The notes beneath the pieces are model-generated. The model saw only the letters and a program-made list of their open reading frames with translations. It ran no database searches and was not told the DNA's origin. A DNA stretch of 10,000 nt from assembly GCA_023256555.1 (NCBI GenBank), contig JALRFB010000021.1:1-10000 (forward strand), given 5' to 3'. Shown here in pieces: positions 1 to 6,969 of the stretch. This stretch comes from Sediminibacterium sp. GTDB lineage: Bacteria; Bacteroidota; Bacteroidia; Chitinophagales; Chitinophagaceae. The first letter of the stretch is position 1, and every line of letters starts with the position of its first letter. A program made the translations under genes and the position numbers.

Positions 1-425
1 GCCTTTATGTTTTCTACAAAATCTAATGCTTGAATAGCTGTTTTTTGAAAAGCTTCTTCTTCTAAAATCAAATGATCACTGGGTGCAACTACAAATACTG
101 CTTCTGGATCTAGTTGAGCTAATTTAAATGAAATATATGCAATACAAGGAGCTGTATTTTTTCTACTTGGCTCTGCCAATATATTTTTAATTGGTAGTTT
201 AGGCAATTGCTCTTTAACTATTTCTACATATTCTTCTGAAGTAACAATAAAAATATTTTCTTCAGGAATAAATTTAGCGTATCGTTCATAAGTCCATTGA
301 ACCAATGTTTTTCCAGTATTTAATACGTCTAAGAATTGTTTAGGATATGCCGTTCTACTCATTGGCCAAAATCTACTTCCAATACCTCCAGCCATAATGG
401 CTACATAATGATGCTTATTACTCAT
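1..425 (-). CDS. Mannose-1-phosphate guanylyltransferase, 5' part (runs off window)
   Basis: This enzyme transfers GMP from GTP to mannose 1-phosphate to make GDP-mannose, a cytoplasmic donor for surface polysaccharide and glycoprotein sugars. The first 141 residues are visible; the family is usually about 350 residues or longer, so most of the gene lies left of the window. Seen directly: the nucleotide-binding signature at residues 12-31 (AGGIGSRFWPMSR, then YPKQF), the AEPSRKNTAP segment at about 84-93, and VAPSDH at 113-118. All three are characteristic of sugar-phosphate nucleotidyltransferases of the GMP type. The ATG at 425-423 is chosen because the signature begins only about 10 residues later, as is normal. 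It starts 11 bases after the kdsD stop on the same strand, so the two are probably co-transcribed. I do not assign manC because the C-terminal region that would show a fused isomerase domain is missing. Confidence 0.93.
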   Translation of the reverse strand, partial: MSNKHHYVAIMAGGIGSRFWPMSRTAYPKQFLDVLNTGKTLVQWTYERYAKFIPEENIFIVTSEEYVEIVKEQLPKLPIKNILAEPSRKNTAPCIAYISFKLAQLDPEAVFVVAPSDHLILEEEAFQKTAIQALDFVENIK

Positions 426-436
426 GTCCTTATAAT

Positions 437-1399
437 TTATATAATCCCCTCTTTCATTAAGTCGTGAATATGTATAATACCTTTATAATGTTCTTTATCA
501 ACTACTATAACTTGACTAATATCTTTTTGCTCCATCCATTTAGCAGCTTCTATTGCTAATGTATCTGCTGTTATAGTAATTGGATTACTATGATAAATAT
601 CTTTTGCAGTTAATTCTTGGAATTGGTTATGTGTTTCCAACATTCTTCTGATATCTCCGTCAGTAATAATTCCTAGAACTTTATTTTCATTGTCAATCAC
701 TGCTGTGGCGCCTAATCTGTTCTTAGAAATAGTGGTAATAACTTCTTTTAAACTGGTAGTTAATACAACAGAGGGTTGCATATTCGATGCTGCAATCATG
801 CCTGCAGTCAATGTTAGTTGTTTTCCAAGGTTACCACCTGGATGATATTTTGCAAAATCCTTTGCTTCGAATCCTCTTAATTGCATTAAAGCAACTGCAA
901 CCAAATCACCCATCACCATTTGAGCTGTGGTAGATGAAGTTGGGGCTAAATTATTAATACATGCTTCTTGATGAACAGTAGTATTAATTATAAATTGGCC
1001 AGACTTGGCTAAATAACTATTCATATTACCCACCATAGCAATGATAGGATTACCAAAATGTTGAATCAGTTGCACTAAGTTTTTGATCTCAGGACTTTCT
1101 CCGCTTTTACTAATTATTAAAATAATATCATCAGAACTTATCATCCCAGAATCTCCATGTATAGCATCTGCTGCATGCAAATAGATGGCAGCCGTACCTG
1201 TAGAATTACAAGTTGCCACAATTTTTTGTGCGATGATCGCACTTTTACCAATACCAGTTACGATCAATTTTCCCTTGGTTTGATAGATGGCTTCCACCGC
1301 CTTAGCAAAAAGTGGATCTAAATAAGTTTCCAAGTTTTGAATGGCTTCAGATTCTATTGCTAAAGCCTTTCTTGCAGTGGATAAGATGGTTTCTTTCAT
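437..1399 (-). CDS. kdsD: D-arabinose 5-phosphate isomerase, KpsF/GutQ family
   Basis: This cytoplasmic enzyme interconverts D-ribulose 5-phosphate and D-arabinose 5-phosphate, the first committed step toward Kdo of lipopolysaccharide. The 320-residue length is typical. An N-terminal SIS sugar-isomerase domain spans about residues 35-175, with GIGKS at 49-53, AIHGD at 79-83, SKSGES at 97-102 and APTSSTT at 152-158, followed by the YHPGGNLGK motif at 185-193. Two CBS domains follow (about 205-255 and 265-318), with GIITDGDIRR at 243-252. The residues implicated in catalysis in E. coli KdsD (K59, H88, E111, E152, H193, from memory) have equivalents at K52, H81, E104, E145 and H186, all shifted by 7, which argues for an active enzyme. 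The ATG at 1399 follows closely on a TAACTTTG promoter element. It leads a likely operon with the guanylyltransferase and is divergent from recQ. Confidence 0.96.
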   Translation of the reverse strand: MKETILSTARKALAIESEAIQNLETYLDPLFAKAVEAIYQTKGKLIVTGIGKSAIIAQKIVATCNSTGTAAIYLHAADAIHGDSGMISSDDIILIISKSGESPEIKNLVQLIQHFGNPIIAMVGNMNSYLAKSGQFIINTTVHQEACINNLAPTSSTTAQMVMGDLVAVALMQLRGFEAKDFAKYHPGGNLGKQLTLTAGMIAASNMQPSVVLTTSLKEVITTISKNRLGATAVIDNENKVLGIITDGDIRRMLETHNQFQELTAKDIYHSNPITITADTLAIEAAKWMEQKDISQVIVVDKEHYKGIIHIHDLMKEGII

Positions 1400-1572
1400 A
1401 ATTGCCTTGCAAAGTTAATGTTTCATGTACTTTTTAGCCCCTTTTTGTCAATTCCTTAAAAAAAAGGTTTTTATTAAAAAATATTGCCAAAGATTAAACA
1501 AAATCCATGTTTTTATGTTATCTTAATATACTCGTACATTTTATAAGATATTGATTATAAGTTATTTAGATA
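1400..1572. other. Divergent intergenic region between kdsD and recQ
   Basis: This 173-base, very AT-rich spacer must hold the promoters of both divergent genes. It contains A/T tracts (around 1458-1480) and, near recQ, a plus-strand TACATTTT at 1535-1542 that matches five of the six fixed bases of the Bacteroidota -7 consensus, about 30 bases before the recQ ATG; this is weak evidence. No open reading frame, RNA gene or convincing hairpin is visible. No ribosome binding site is evident before recQ. Confidence 0.5.
1410..1417 (-). promoter_or_regulatory. Candidate Bacteroidota -7 element for kdsD
   Basis: Read on the minus strand this is TAACTTTG, an exact match to the Bacteroidota -7 consensus TAnnTTTG. 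Only 10 bases separate it from the kdsD ATG, so a transcript from it would have a very short leader or almost none. I see no TTTG-like -33 element at the usual distance of about 19-21 bases; the nearest TTG lies about 31 bases upstream. Confidence 0.5.
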
Positions 1573-3774
1573 ATGGGATTGACTAAGAAAGACATAAAAG
1601 CAGCATTACAGACTCATTTTGGGTTCAATGAGTTTAAAGGGACGCAAGAAAAGGCCATTTTATCTTTATTGGGTGGTAAGGACACTTTTGTGATCATGCC
1701 TACCGGTGGTGGAAAGAGCCTATGCTATCAATTACCAGCAATGATGCTGCCTGGTTGTGCCATAGTTGTATCGCCTTTGATTGCTTTGATGAAAAATCAG
1801 GTTGACCTAGTGAGAGGATACAGTGAAAAAGACGATGTAGCACATTTTTTGAATTCTAGTTTGAATAAGGGACAAATCAAAGAAGTTAAAGAAGACTTGT
1901 TAAGTGGGAAAACTAAATTATTATATGTTGCACCGGAGACTTTAACCAAACAAGAAAATCTAGATTTTTTTAGTGATTTAAAAATCTCCTTTTTTGCGGT
2001 GGATGAAGCACATTGTATTTCAGAATGGGGACACGATTTTAGACCTGAATACAGAAGGCTGAAAGAAATGATGGAAGAAATTAATAATGAAGTGCCCATT
2101 ATTGCATTAACTGCTACTGCTACACCTAAAGTGCAAAGTGATATTATCAAAAATCTAGCTCTAAGAGATCCAGAAGTGTTGATTTCATCTTTTAATAGAG
2201 CCAATTTATATTATGAAGTTCAACCAAAAATCAAAAAAGATTTAACGGTAAAAAGTATTGTCAAATATATAAGTGGGCACAAGGGAAAGAGTGGTATTAT
2301 TTATACTTTGAATAGAAAGACCACAGAAGAATTAGCTGATTTATTAAAGGCCAATAACATTAAGGCAGTTGCATATCATGCAGGGCTAGATCAAAAATTA
2401 AGGGCAGAAAGACAAGACCAGTTTCTAAACGAAGATGTTCAAGTAATTGTTGCTACCATTGCTTTTGGCATGGGCATTGACAAGCCAGATATTCGTTTTG
2501 TCATCCATTATAATATTCCTAAATCTATTGAGAATTATTATCAAGAAACAGGTAGAGCAGGTAGAGATGGTTTAGAAGGAAATTGTATTTTATATTATGC
2601 ACATCAAGACGTTTCTAAACTAGAACATTTTTTAAGAGACAAGCCATTGAGTGAAAGAGAAGTTGGCGCACAATTAATCAACGAGACTGTTGCCTTTGCA
2701 GAGAGTGGTGTTTGTAGAAGAAAAAGTTTGTTGCATTATTTTGGAGAAAAATGGGAAAATAAAAATTGTGGCAAATGTGACAACTGTTTACATCCTAAAG
2801 AATTAATTGAATCTAAAACAGAATTAGTTCAATTATTAAAAGTGATTACTGCTTTAAATGAGCAATTTGTTGCTGAGTATGTTGTACAAATTGTTACCGG
2901 AAACTTCACTCCACAAATTGGCTTGTATAGACACGAAAAATTACCAGTTTTTGGAATTGGGAAAGAGCATGACAGTCTATTTTGGAATAGTCTAATTAGA
3001 CAAGCCATGTTAGAAGGGGTGATTGAAAAAGATATCGAAGAATACGGTTTATTGAAATTGACGAAAAAAGGAAATCAGTTCATTAAAAAGCCAACTAGCT
3101 TCAAGATTGTTTTAAATACCGTGTTTGAAGAAACCAATACTGAAGAGGATGATGATGGGGCAAGTGATTCGGCAGGTTCAACTGATGAAGTTTTATTTGA
3201 AATGTTGAAAGAATTAAGACAAAAAGAAGCGAAGAAAATTGGGCTACCACCATTTGTTATTTTCTTGGAAACTTCTTTACAAGATATGGCTACATTGTAT
3301 CCTACTAACTTGTCTGAATTAGAGCGTTGTCAAGGAGTAATCAAGGGTAAGGCAAAAAAATATGGCAAACCATTTGTGAGTTTAATTGAAAAATATGTAG
3401 AAGAAAATAATATAGAAAAGCCTGACGATTTTGTGATGAAGTCAGTTGCTAATAAGGCAAGTAATAAAATCTATATTATTCAAAATGTAGATAAGAAAAT
3501 TCCTTTAGAAACTATTGCTAAGAATAAAGATCTAAGATTAGATGCTTTATTAGAAGAAATGGAAACCATTGCAGCAAGTGGCACTAAGTTAAATTTAGAT
3601 TACGCGATTGACGAGTGGTTAGATGAATATGACCAAGAAGATATCTTGGAATATTTTAAAAATTGCGAAACCTCTTCATTGGCTATTGCTCAAGAAGAAC
3701 TATCTGAAAATAATTATACCTGGGAACAGCTTAAAATTATGCGAATTAAATTTTTGAGCGTAGTAGGAAATTAG
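1573..3774 (+). CDS. recQ: ATP-dependent DNA helicase RecQ
   Basis: A 3'-5' superfamily 2 DNA helicase of recombination and repair. Domain order seen: helicase motif 0 (Q25), Walker A TGGGKS at 44-49, DEAH at 144-147 followed by the RecQ aromatic-rich loop (about 148-163), LTATATP at 179-185, and motif VI QETGRAGRDG at 324-333. The zinc site comprises C381, C399, C402 and C405, nearly identical in placement to E. coli RecQ. A winged-helix RQC region follows (about 410-515), then an acidic linker (about 519-540), an HRDC domain (about 540-612), and a C-terminal helix-turn-helix-like extension (about 615-733). At 733 residues it is longer than E. coli RecQ (about 610), and the excess is this tail, a form common in Bacteroidota. 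All catalytic motifs are intact. The ATG precedes the conserved N-terminal FGFNEFKGTQ segment by 15 residues. It is divergent from kdsD and its stop overlaps the convergent DUF3089 gene by 4 bases. Confidence 0.97.
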   Translation: MGLTKKDIKAALQTHFGFNEFKGTQEKAILSLLGGKDTFVIMPTGGGKSLCYQLPAMMLPGCAIVVSPLIALMKNQVDLVRGYSEKDDVAHFLNSSLNKGQIKEVKEDLLSGKTKLLYVAPETLTKQENLDFFSDLKISFFAVDEAHCISEWGHDFRPEYRRLKEMMEEINNEVPIIALTATATPKVQSDIIKNLALRDPEVLISSFNRANLYYEVQPKIKKDLTVKSIVKYISGHKGKSGIIYTLNRKTTEELADLLKANNIKAVAYHAGLDQKLRAERQDQFLNEDVQVIVATIAFGMGIDKPDIRFVIHYNIPKSIENYYQETGRAGRDGLEGNCILYYAHQDVSKLEHFLRDKPLSEREVGAQLINETVAFAESGVCRRKSLLHYFGEKWENKNCGKCDNCLHPKELIESKTELVQLLKVITALNEQFVAEYVVQIVTGNFTPQIGLYRHEKLPVFGIGKEHDSLFWNSLIRQAMLEGVIEKDIEEYGLLKLTKKGNQFIKKPTSFKIVLNTVFEETNTEEDDDGASDSAGSTDEVLFEMLKELRQKEAKKIGLPPFVIFLETSLQDMATLYPTNLSELERCQGVIKGKAKKYGKPFVSLIEKYVEENNIEKPDDFVMKSVANKASNKIYIIQNVDKKIPLETIAKNKDLRLDALLEEMETIAASGTKLNLDYAIDEWLDEYDQEDILEYFKNCETSSLAIAQEELSENNYTWEQLKIMRIKFLSVVGN

Positions 3775-4814
3775 TTACTACTATTAGATTTAAAGTAGCT
3801 TTCCGCGCGGTCCACTGCATTTTGTCTTACACTTAAATAGTAAAAGTTATAATCTGCAATATGGTAGTTGCTGGTTTTATATAAAAAACTTCCTAAAAAG
3901 TGAGGCTTCCCTGTCCATAAAATTCCATCGTGATTAATAGCATCTGCTACATTAGGAACTATTTTATTAAAATTATATAGAACAGCCCCTTTATTGAATT
4001 TTCTATCAATCTTTGTTTCATTTTTGTCCCAAGAGAGTGGATTGGTTACAATTGAATTGAATTTTTCTTTGTTTACAAATTCAGGAATATATCCTTCTTG
4101 ATAAGTTCTCCATGCACAAATACATCCTATAGATTCTGGCGTTTCACAGGATTTTAATTGAGTATAATCGGCTGGATTAATCGCCATTCCTACTACATAA
4201 GCCGCTACTAATTTTTTTGCTAATGGTTTATTGTCAAAATATTCTTTTAGCAATCTTTTTGTATGAGTACTTCCTTGACTATGTGATGCAATTATTATAG
4301 GTCTTCCATTATTATAATGTGCTAAGAAATATTCAAAAGCAGTTTTTACATCTTGATAGGCTAACTCAAATGCAGCCAAAGCTTTCAAAGTATCTGCGCT
4401 ATTTTTTGGAGAATAAGAATTGATATGTGCTTGTCTATATCTTGGGGCGTATATTTTACCTGCTAAGTTGAAAATACTTGCTTGATTTAATATACTTGTG
4501 TAGTCGGTATAAGCATTCAATTTAGCATCTTTCAAAGAAGCATTCCATCCATTTGGCATGGAAGTATCTAAATAACTTGTTGGATGCACAAAAAATATGT
4601 CTACATTAAAGATGGTAATATCTTTTCTAATAGGCTTTGGCAAGCTATCGCTTGGGTCTTTTTTGTCTGGATGTGCCGCCCAATATTGCAATTGGCTATA
4701 GTCGGGTACTAGGTCCATTTTCTCTTGCGCATATTGTGGCTCGAGTTTACTATATCCGTTGCTGGCACAATGACTAAATAGTACAATTGATAAGATGTAG
4801 ATTACTTTGCGCAT
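3771..4814 (-). CDS. DUF3089 family alpha/beta-hydrolase-like exported protein (probable lipoprotein)
   Basis: A 347-residue exported protein of the DUF3089 family, whose members resemble alpha/beta hydrolases; the substrate is unknown. The first 15 residues are a short positively charged, hydrophobic leader (MRKVIYILSIVLFSH) followed by C16. This looks like a lipoprotein signal, although His at -1 of the cysteine is an untypical lipobox residue. Family hallmarks seen are FFVHPTSY at 74-81, the APRYRQAH segment at 123-130, and a nucleophile elbow SHSQG at 177-181 with S179 as the likely nucleophile. H318 in NYHIADYN is a possible catalytic histidine (inference). Three cysteines at 223, 231 and 233 could form a disulfide in the periplasm. 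The ATG at 4814 lies 7 bases after a TAACTTTG promoter element. The gene converges on recQ and diverges from chrA; neither neighbour suggests a function. Confidence 0.88.
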   Translation of the reverse strand: MRKVIYILSIVLFSHCASNGYSKLEPQYAQEKMDLVPDYSQLQYWAAHPDKKDPSDSLPKPIRKDITIFNVDIFFVHPTSYLDTSMPNGWNASLKDAKLNAYTDYTSILNQASIFNLAGKIYAPRYRQAHINSYSPKNSADTLKALAAFELAYQDVKTAFEYFLAHYNNGRPIIIASHSQGSTHTKRLLKEYFDNKPLAKKLVAAYVVGMAINPADYTQLKSCETPESIGCICAWRTYQEGYIPEFVNKEKFNSIVTNPLSWDKNETKIDRKFNKGAVLYNFNKIVPNVADAINHDGILWTGKPHFLGSFLYKTSNYHIADYNFYYLSVRQNAVDRAESYFKSNSSN

Positions 4815-4821
4815 AGTAGTA

Positions 4822-4829
4822 CAAAGTTA
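4822..4829 (-). promoter_or_regulatory. Candidate Bacteroidota -7 element for the DUF3089 gene
   Basis: The minus-strand sequence is TAACTTTG, the same eight bases as before kdsD and an exact match to TAnnTTTG. It sits 7 bases from the ATG, implying a leaderless or nearly leaderless transcript. No -33 TTTG is visible at the standard spacing. Confidence 0.5.
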
Positions 4830-4840
4830 TTAATATTAAT
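4829..4840. repeat. 12-base perfect palindrome in the DUF3089/chrA divergent spacer
   Basis: The sequence ATTAATATTAAT is its own reverse complement. It abuts the -7 element of the DUF3089 gene and lies about 28 bases upstream of the chrA start, a position suitable for an operator. It is purely A/T, and several such 12-base palindromes are expected by chance in 10 kb of DNA this AT-rich, so it may mean nothing. Confidence 0.25.
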
Positions 4841-4867
4841 GGTTTAATTTTAGGGTAGTATTATATT

Positions 4868-6133
4868 TTGAAATATTTAAGACATATATCATTTTTAAAA
4901 GCCGTGTTACAACATAGCATTACCGCTTTTGGGGGTCCCCAAGTGGCAATGGCATTAATGCAATACAGATTTGTAGAAAAAAGAAGGGATTTAACCGAAG
5001 AAGAATTAATTGAGTATAGTGCTTTTTGTCAACTCTTGCCTGGAGCTTCCTCTACACAAACTATTGTTTTAGTAGGGTTTAAGAGAGGAGGAGTGGTTTT
5101 GGCGCTACTTACTTTGCTTGTTTGGATGTTGCCGGCAGTATGTATTATGACCGGCTTGGCATTATTGGTTAGCTATTTTTCTTGGTCTGGTAATATCAAG
5201 GCTTTGTCTTTATTGCAACCCATGTCTATTGGTTTTATTATTAGCGCAGCTATTTTACTTTTTCGAAAATCAGTAAATAGTGTAATTACTAGATGGATTT
5301 TTGCTTTAAGTGCTTTAATTACCTTTATCGGCTTTAAAACACCATGGACTATTCCTATTGTAATTCTTCTTTCAGGCATTGTCACCAATTTTAGTGATAA
5401 AAGAATTCCTTCTCAAGGCAACGCGCCAAAGTCAATACAATGGAGAGCTATTGTACTATTTGTTTTAATTTTTATTGCTGCTGGTTTTTTGTCTGAGAGA
5501 GCTACTGAGCAAAATTGGTCTTCGAGAAAGTTGTTTAATTTATTCGAAAACAACTATCGTTTCGGAAGTTTGGTATTTGGTGGTGGTGATGTACTAATGC
5601 CCATCATGTATGAACAATATGTCACTAGACCTCAGACAAAACGTATTCAAGAAAATAAAAGAGACGTAGTAAAAATTGATAGAGTTACTTTTTTAACTGG
5701 CACCGGATTGGTAAGAGCAGTGCCTGGTCCAATCTTCTCCATTGCCAGCTATATGGGAGCCAGCGCTTTAAAAGATAAAACCTTAGATGTTCAAGTATAT
5801 GGAGCATTAATAGCAAGCGTAGGTATTTTTTTACCAAGTTTTTTGATAGTGCTTTTTTTCTTTCCGATTTGGCAGCATTTAAAAAAGTATGCCATTTTTT
5901 ATAGATCCTTAGAAGGCGTTTATGCTGCTATTGTGGGTATTATGATTGGCGCTTCTTTATTTTTAATAAAAGATATTTCCATTGCAATGCAATCTGCTAA
6001 GCCCTTTTCAATTACAATGTATATAGTTGTTTTTGCATTAAGTACTTATATGCTGTACAAACAAAAACTAGGTCCACAATGGATTGCATTTTCTTGTATT
6101 GTTATGGGCTTGTTAATGTCTCATTGGTTTTAA
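4868..6133 (+). CDS. chrA: Chromate transporter, ChrA (CHR) family, two-domain form
   Basis: An inner-membrane transporter of the CHR family, whose characterised members export chromate; the real substrate here is untested. The 421-residue length fits the long, two-domain form. The halves show related motifs: FGGP at 21-24 and LLPGASSTQ at 57-65 in the first, FGGGDVLMP at 237-245 and AVPGPIF at 284-290 in the second. Hydrophobic membrane segments fill about 75-175 and, in the second half, about 310-420. The start is taken as TTG at 4868: an in-frame stop lies at 4856-4858, no ATG lies between, and the first internal ATG (residue 28) would remove the FGGP motif. It is divergent from the DUF3089 gene and 27 bases upstream of the next plus-strand gene. 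No ChrB-like regulator or other chromate gene is present in the window. Confidence 0.92.
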   Translation: MKYLRHISFLKAVLQHSITAFGGPQVAMALMQYRFVEKRRDLTEEELIEYSAFCQLLPGASSTQTIVLVGFKRGGVVLALLTLLVWMLPAVCIMTGLALLVSYFSWSGNIKALSLLQPMSIGFIISAAILLFRKSVNSVITRWIFALSALITFIGFKTPWTIPIVILLSGIVTNFSDKRIPSQGNAPKSIQWRAIVLFVLIFIAAGFLSERATEQNWSSRKLFNLFENNYRFGSLVFGGGDVLMPIMYEQYVTRPQTKRIQENKRDVVKIDRVTFLTGTGLVRAVPGPIFSIASYMGASALKDKTLDVQVYGALIASVGIFLPSFLIVLFFFPIWQHLKKYAIFYRSLEGVYAAIVGIMIGASLFLIKDISIAMQSAKPFSITMYIVVFALSTYMLYKQKLGPQWIAFSCIVMGLLMSHWF

Positions 6134-6144
6134 GAACAATTTCA

Positions 6145-6152
6145 TAATATTG
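6145..6152 (+). promoter_or_regulatory. Weak candidate -7 element for the 6161-6898 gene
   Basis: TAATATTG matches five of the six fixed bases of TAnnTTTG and ends 8 bases before the ATG, the same layout as before kdsD and the DUF3089 gene. An ATTG at 6123-6126, inside the end of chrA, could serve as a -33 element with an 18-base spacer. If real, this gene has its own promoter rather than depending only on read-through from chrA. Confidence 0.3.
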
Positions 6153-6160
6153 CAACATTC

Positions 6161-6898
6161 ATGAGGCAGCGCTTAATTCTTATTGTTTTATTTTTTGTTT
6201 TGATGTATTCATCAGTTCAAGCGCAATCTATTGTTGTTAGTGGAAATGTATATGATATTTCTGGAAGAAGACCTGTAGAAGCAGTTATTGTACATTCTAA
6301 TTCTAATCAAACAGTTACAGATTCTTTAGGTAGATATATCATTACAGTAAAAGCAAAAGATTCTATTTGGTTTTCCTTATTTGGGAAGAACACTCAGAAA
6401 TACACATTAGATACCATTGAAGACAAGCATAATTTTAATGTTATGATTCATGTAAATGGTATTGATTTACCTGAAGTGAGGGTTAGGAATAATAACTACA
6501 GAATGGACTCCATTCAAAATAGATATGATTATGCAAAGTATTTCAATTATCAAGCACCTGGTTTAAAATTGGCTAATAATGCTTCATTAATCAATCCAAG
6601 TGGCGGACTTTCCATTGGGTTTGATTTAGTAGAAATGATTAATATGTTTCGCTTCAAAAGAAATCGTAATCTTGGCTACTTGCAAAAAAGGCTAATTTCC
6701 CAAGAGCAAGAGAAATATGTAAATTATCGCTTTACCAAGAGGTTTGTCCAAAAAATCACCCATTTGGAAGGAGAAAACTTGGTGCAATTTATGGAATACT
6801 GTAAGCCTTCATATGAAGTCCTGGGATTGTTAAATGACTTAGAATTGGGCTATTATATCCAACAAAAGTACCTGGCCTATAAATCAAGCCGTCCCTAG
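6161..6898 (+). CDS. Secreted protein with carboxypeptidase-regulatory-like (transthyretin-like) domain
   Basis: A 245-residue exported protein of unknown function. Residues 1-21 form a signal peptide with a basic start (MRQR), a hydrophobic core and a VQA cleavage site after A21. Residues about 25-98 resemble a carboxypeptidase-D regulatory-like beta-sandwich: VSGNVYD at 26-32, a GRRPVEAVIV strand at 35-44, then TDSLGRYIITV at 53-63, the usual pattern of these domains. In TonB-dependent receptors the same fold precedes a plug and barrel, but here the remaining 145 residues are a charged, aromatic-rich and probably helical region that I do not recognise as an enzyme or barrel. A periplasmic or outer-membrane-associated role is inferred. 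It follows chrA by 27 bases on the same strand, but nothing in it links it to chromate. The ATG is supported by the signal peptide starting there. Confidence 0.8.
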   Translation: MRQRLILIVLFFVLMYSSVQAQSIVVSGNVYDISGRRPVEAVIVHSNSNQTVTDSLGRYIITVKAKDSIWFSLFGKNTQKYTLDTIEDKHNFNVMIHVNGIDLPEVRVRNNNYRMDSIQNRYDYAKYFNYQAPGLKLANNASLINPSGGLSIGFDLVEMINMFRFKRNRNLGYLQKRLISQEQEKYVNYRFTKRFVQKITHLEGENLVQFMEYCKPSYEVLGLLNDLELGYYIQQKYLAYKSSRP

Positions 6899-6969
6899 TC
6901 TTCCGTTCATCTATTTTATTTCTCTAAAAGGGCAGGTTTTTATATCTTTAGTGACTAAAATTCAGTCAT

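Noticed and set aside
1458..1480. A/T tracts with CCTT and AAGG flanking a run of A as a hairpin or regulatory site
   Set aside because: The possible stem is 4 bases; this is typical low-complexity intergenic sequence.
1797..2204. Minus-strand open reading frame of 135 codons inside recQ
   Set aside because: It lies wholly opposite the conserved helicase domain of recQ, has no recognisable domain, and looks like a composition shadow.
3760..3781. Inverted repeat GTAGTA/TACTAC across the recQ/DUF3089 junction as a bidirectional terminator
   Set aside because: The stem is only 6 bases and AT-rich with a 10-base loop, can pair in two registers, and no T-tract follows on either strand.
5173..5388. 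Minus-strand 71-codon frame inside chrA, and a 64-codon one at 6981-7175 inside the adaptor
   Set aside because: Short, antisense to well-supported genes, and without any supporting signal.
6899..6969. Terminator or strong promoter between the 6161-6898 gene and the RND adaptor
   Set aside because: No compact hairpin is present, and the best -7-like match (TATCTTTA at 6943-6950) lacks the final G and any -33 element, so neither is called.
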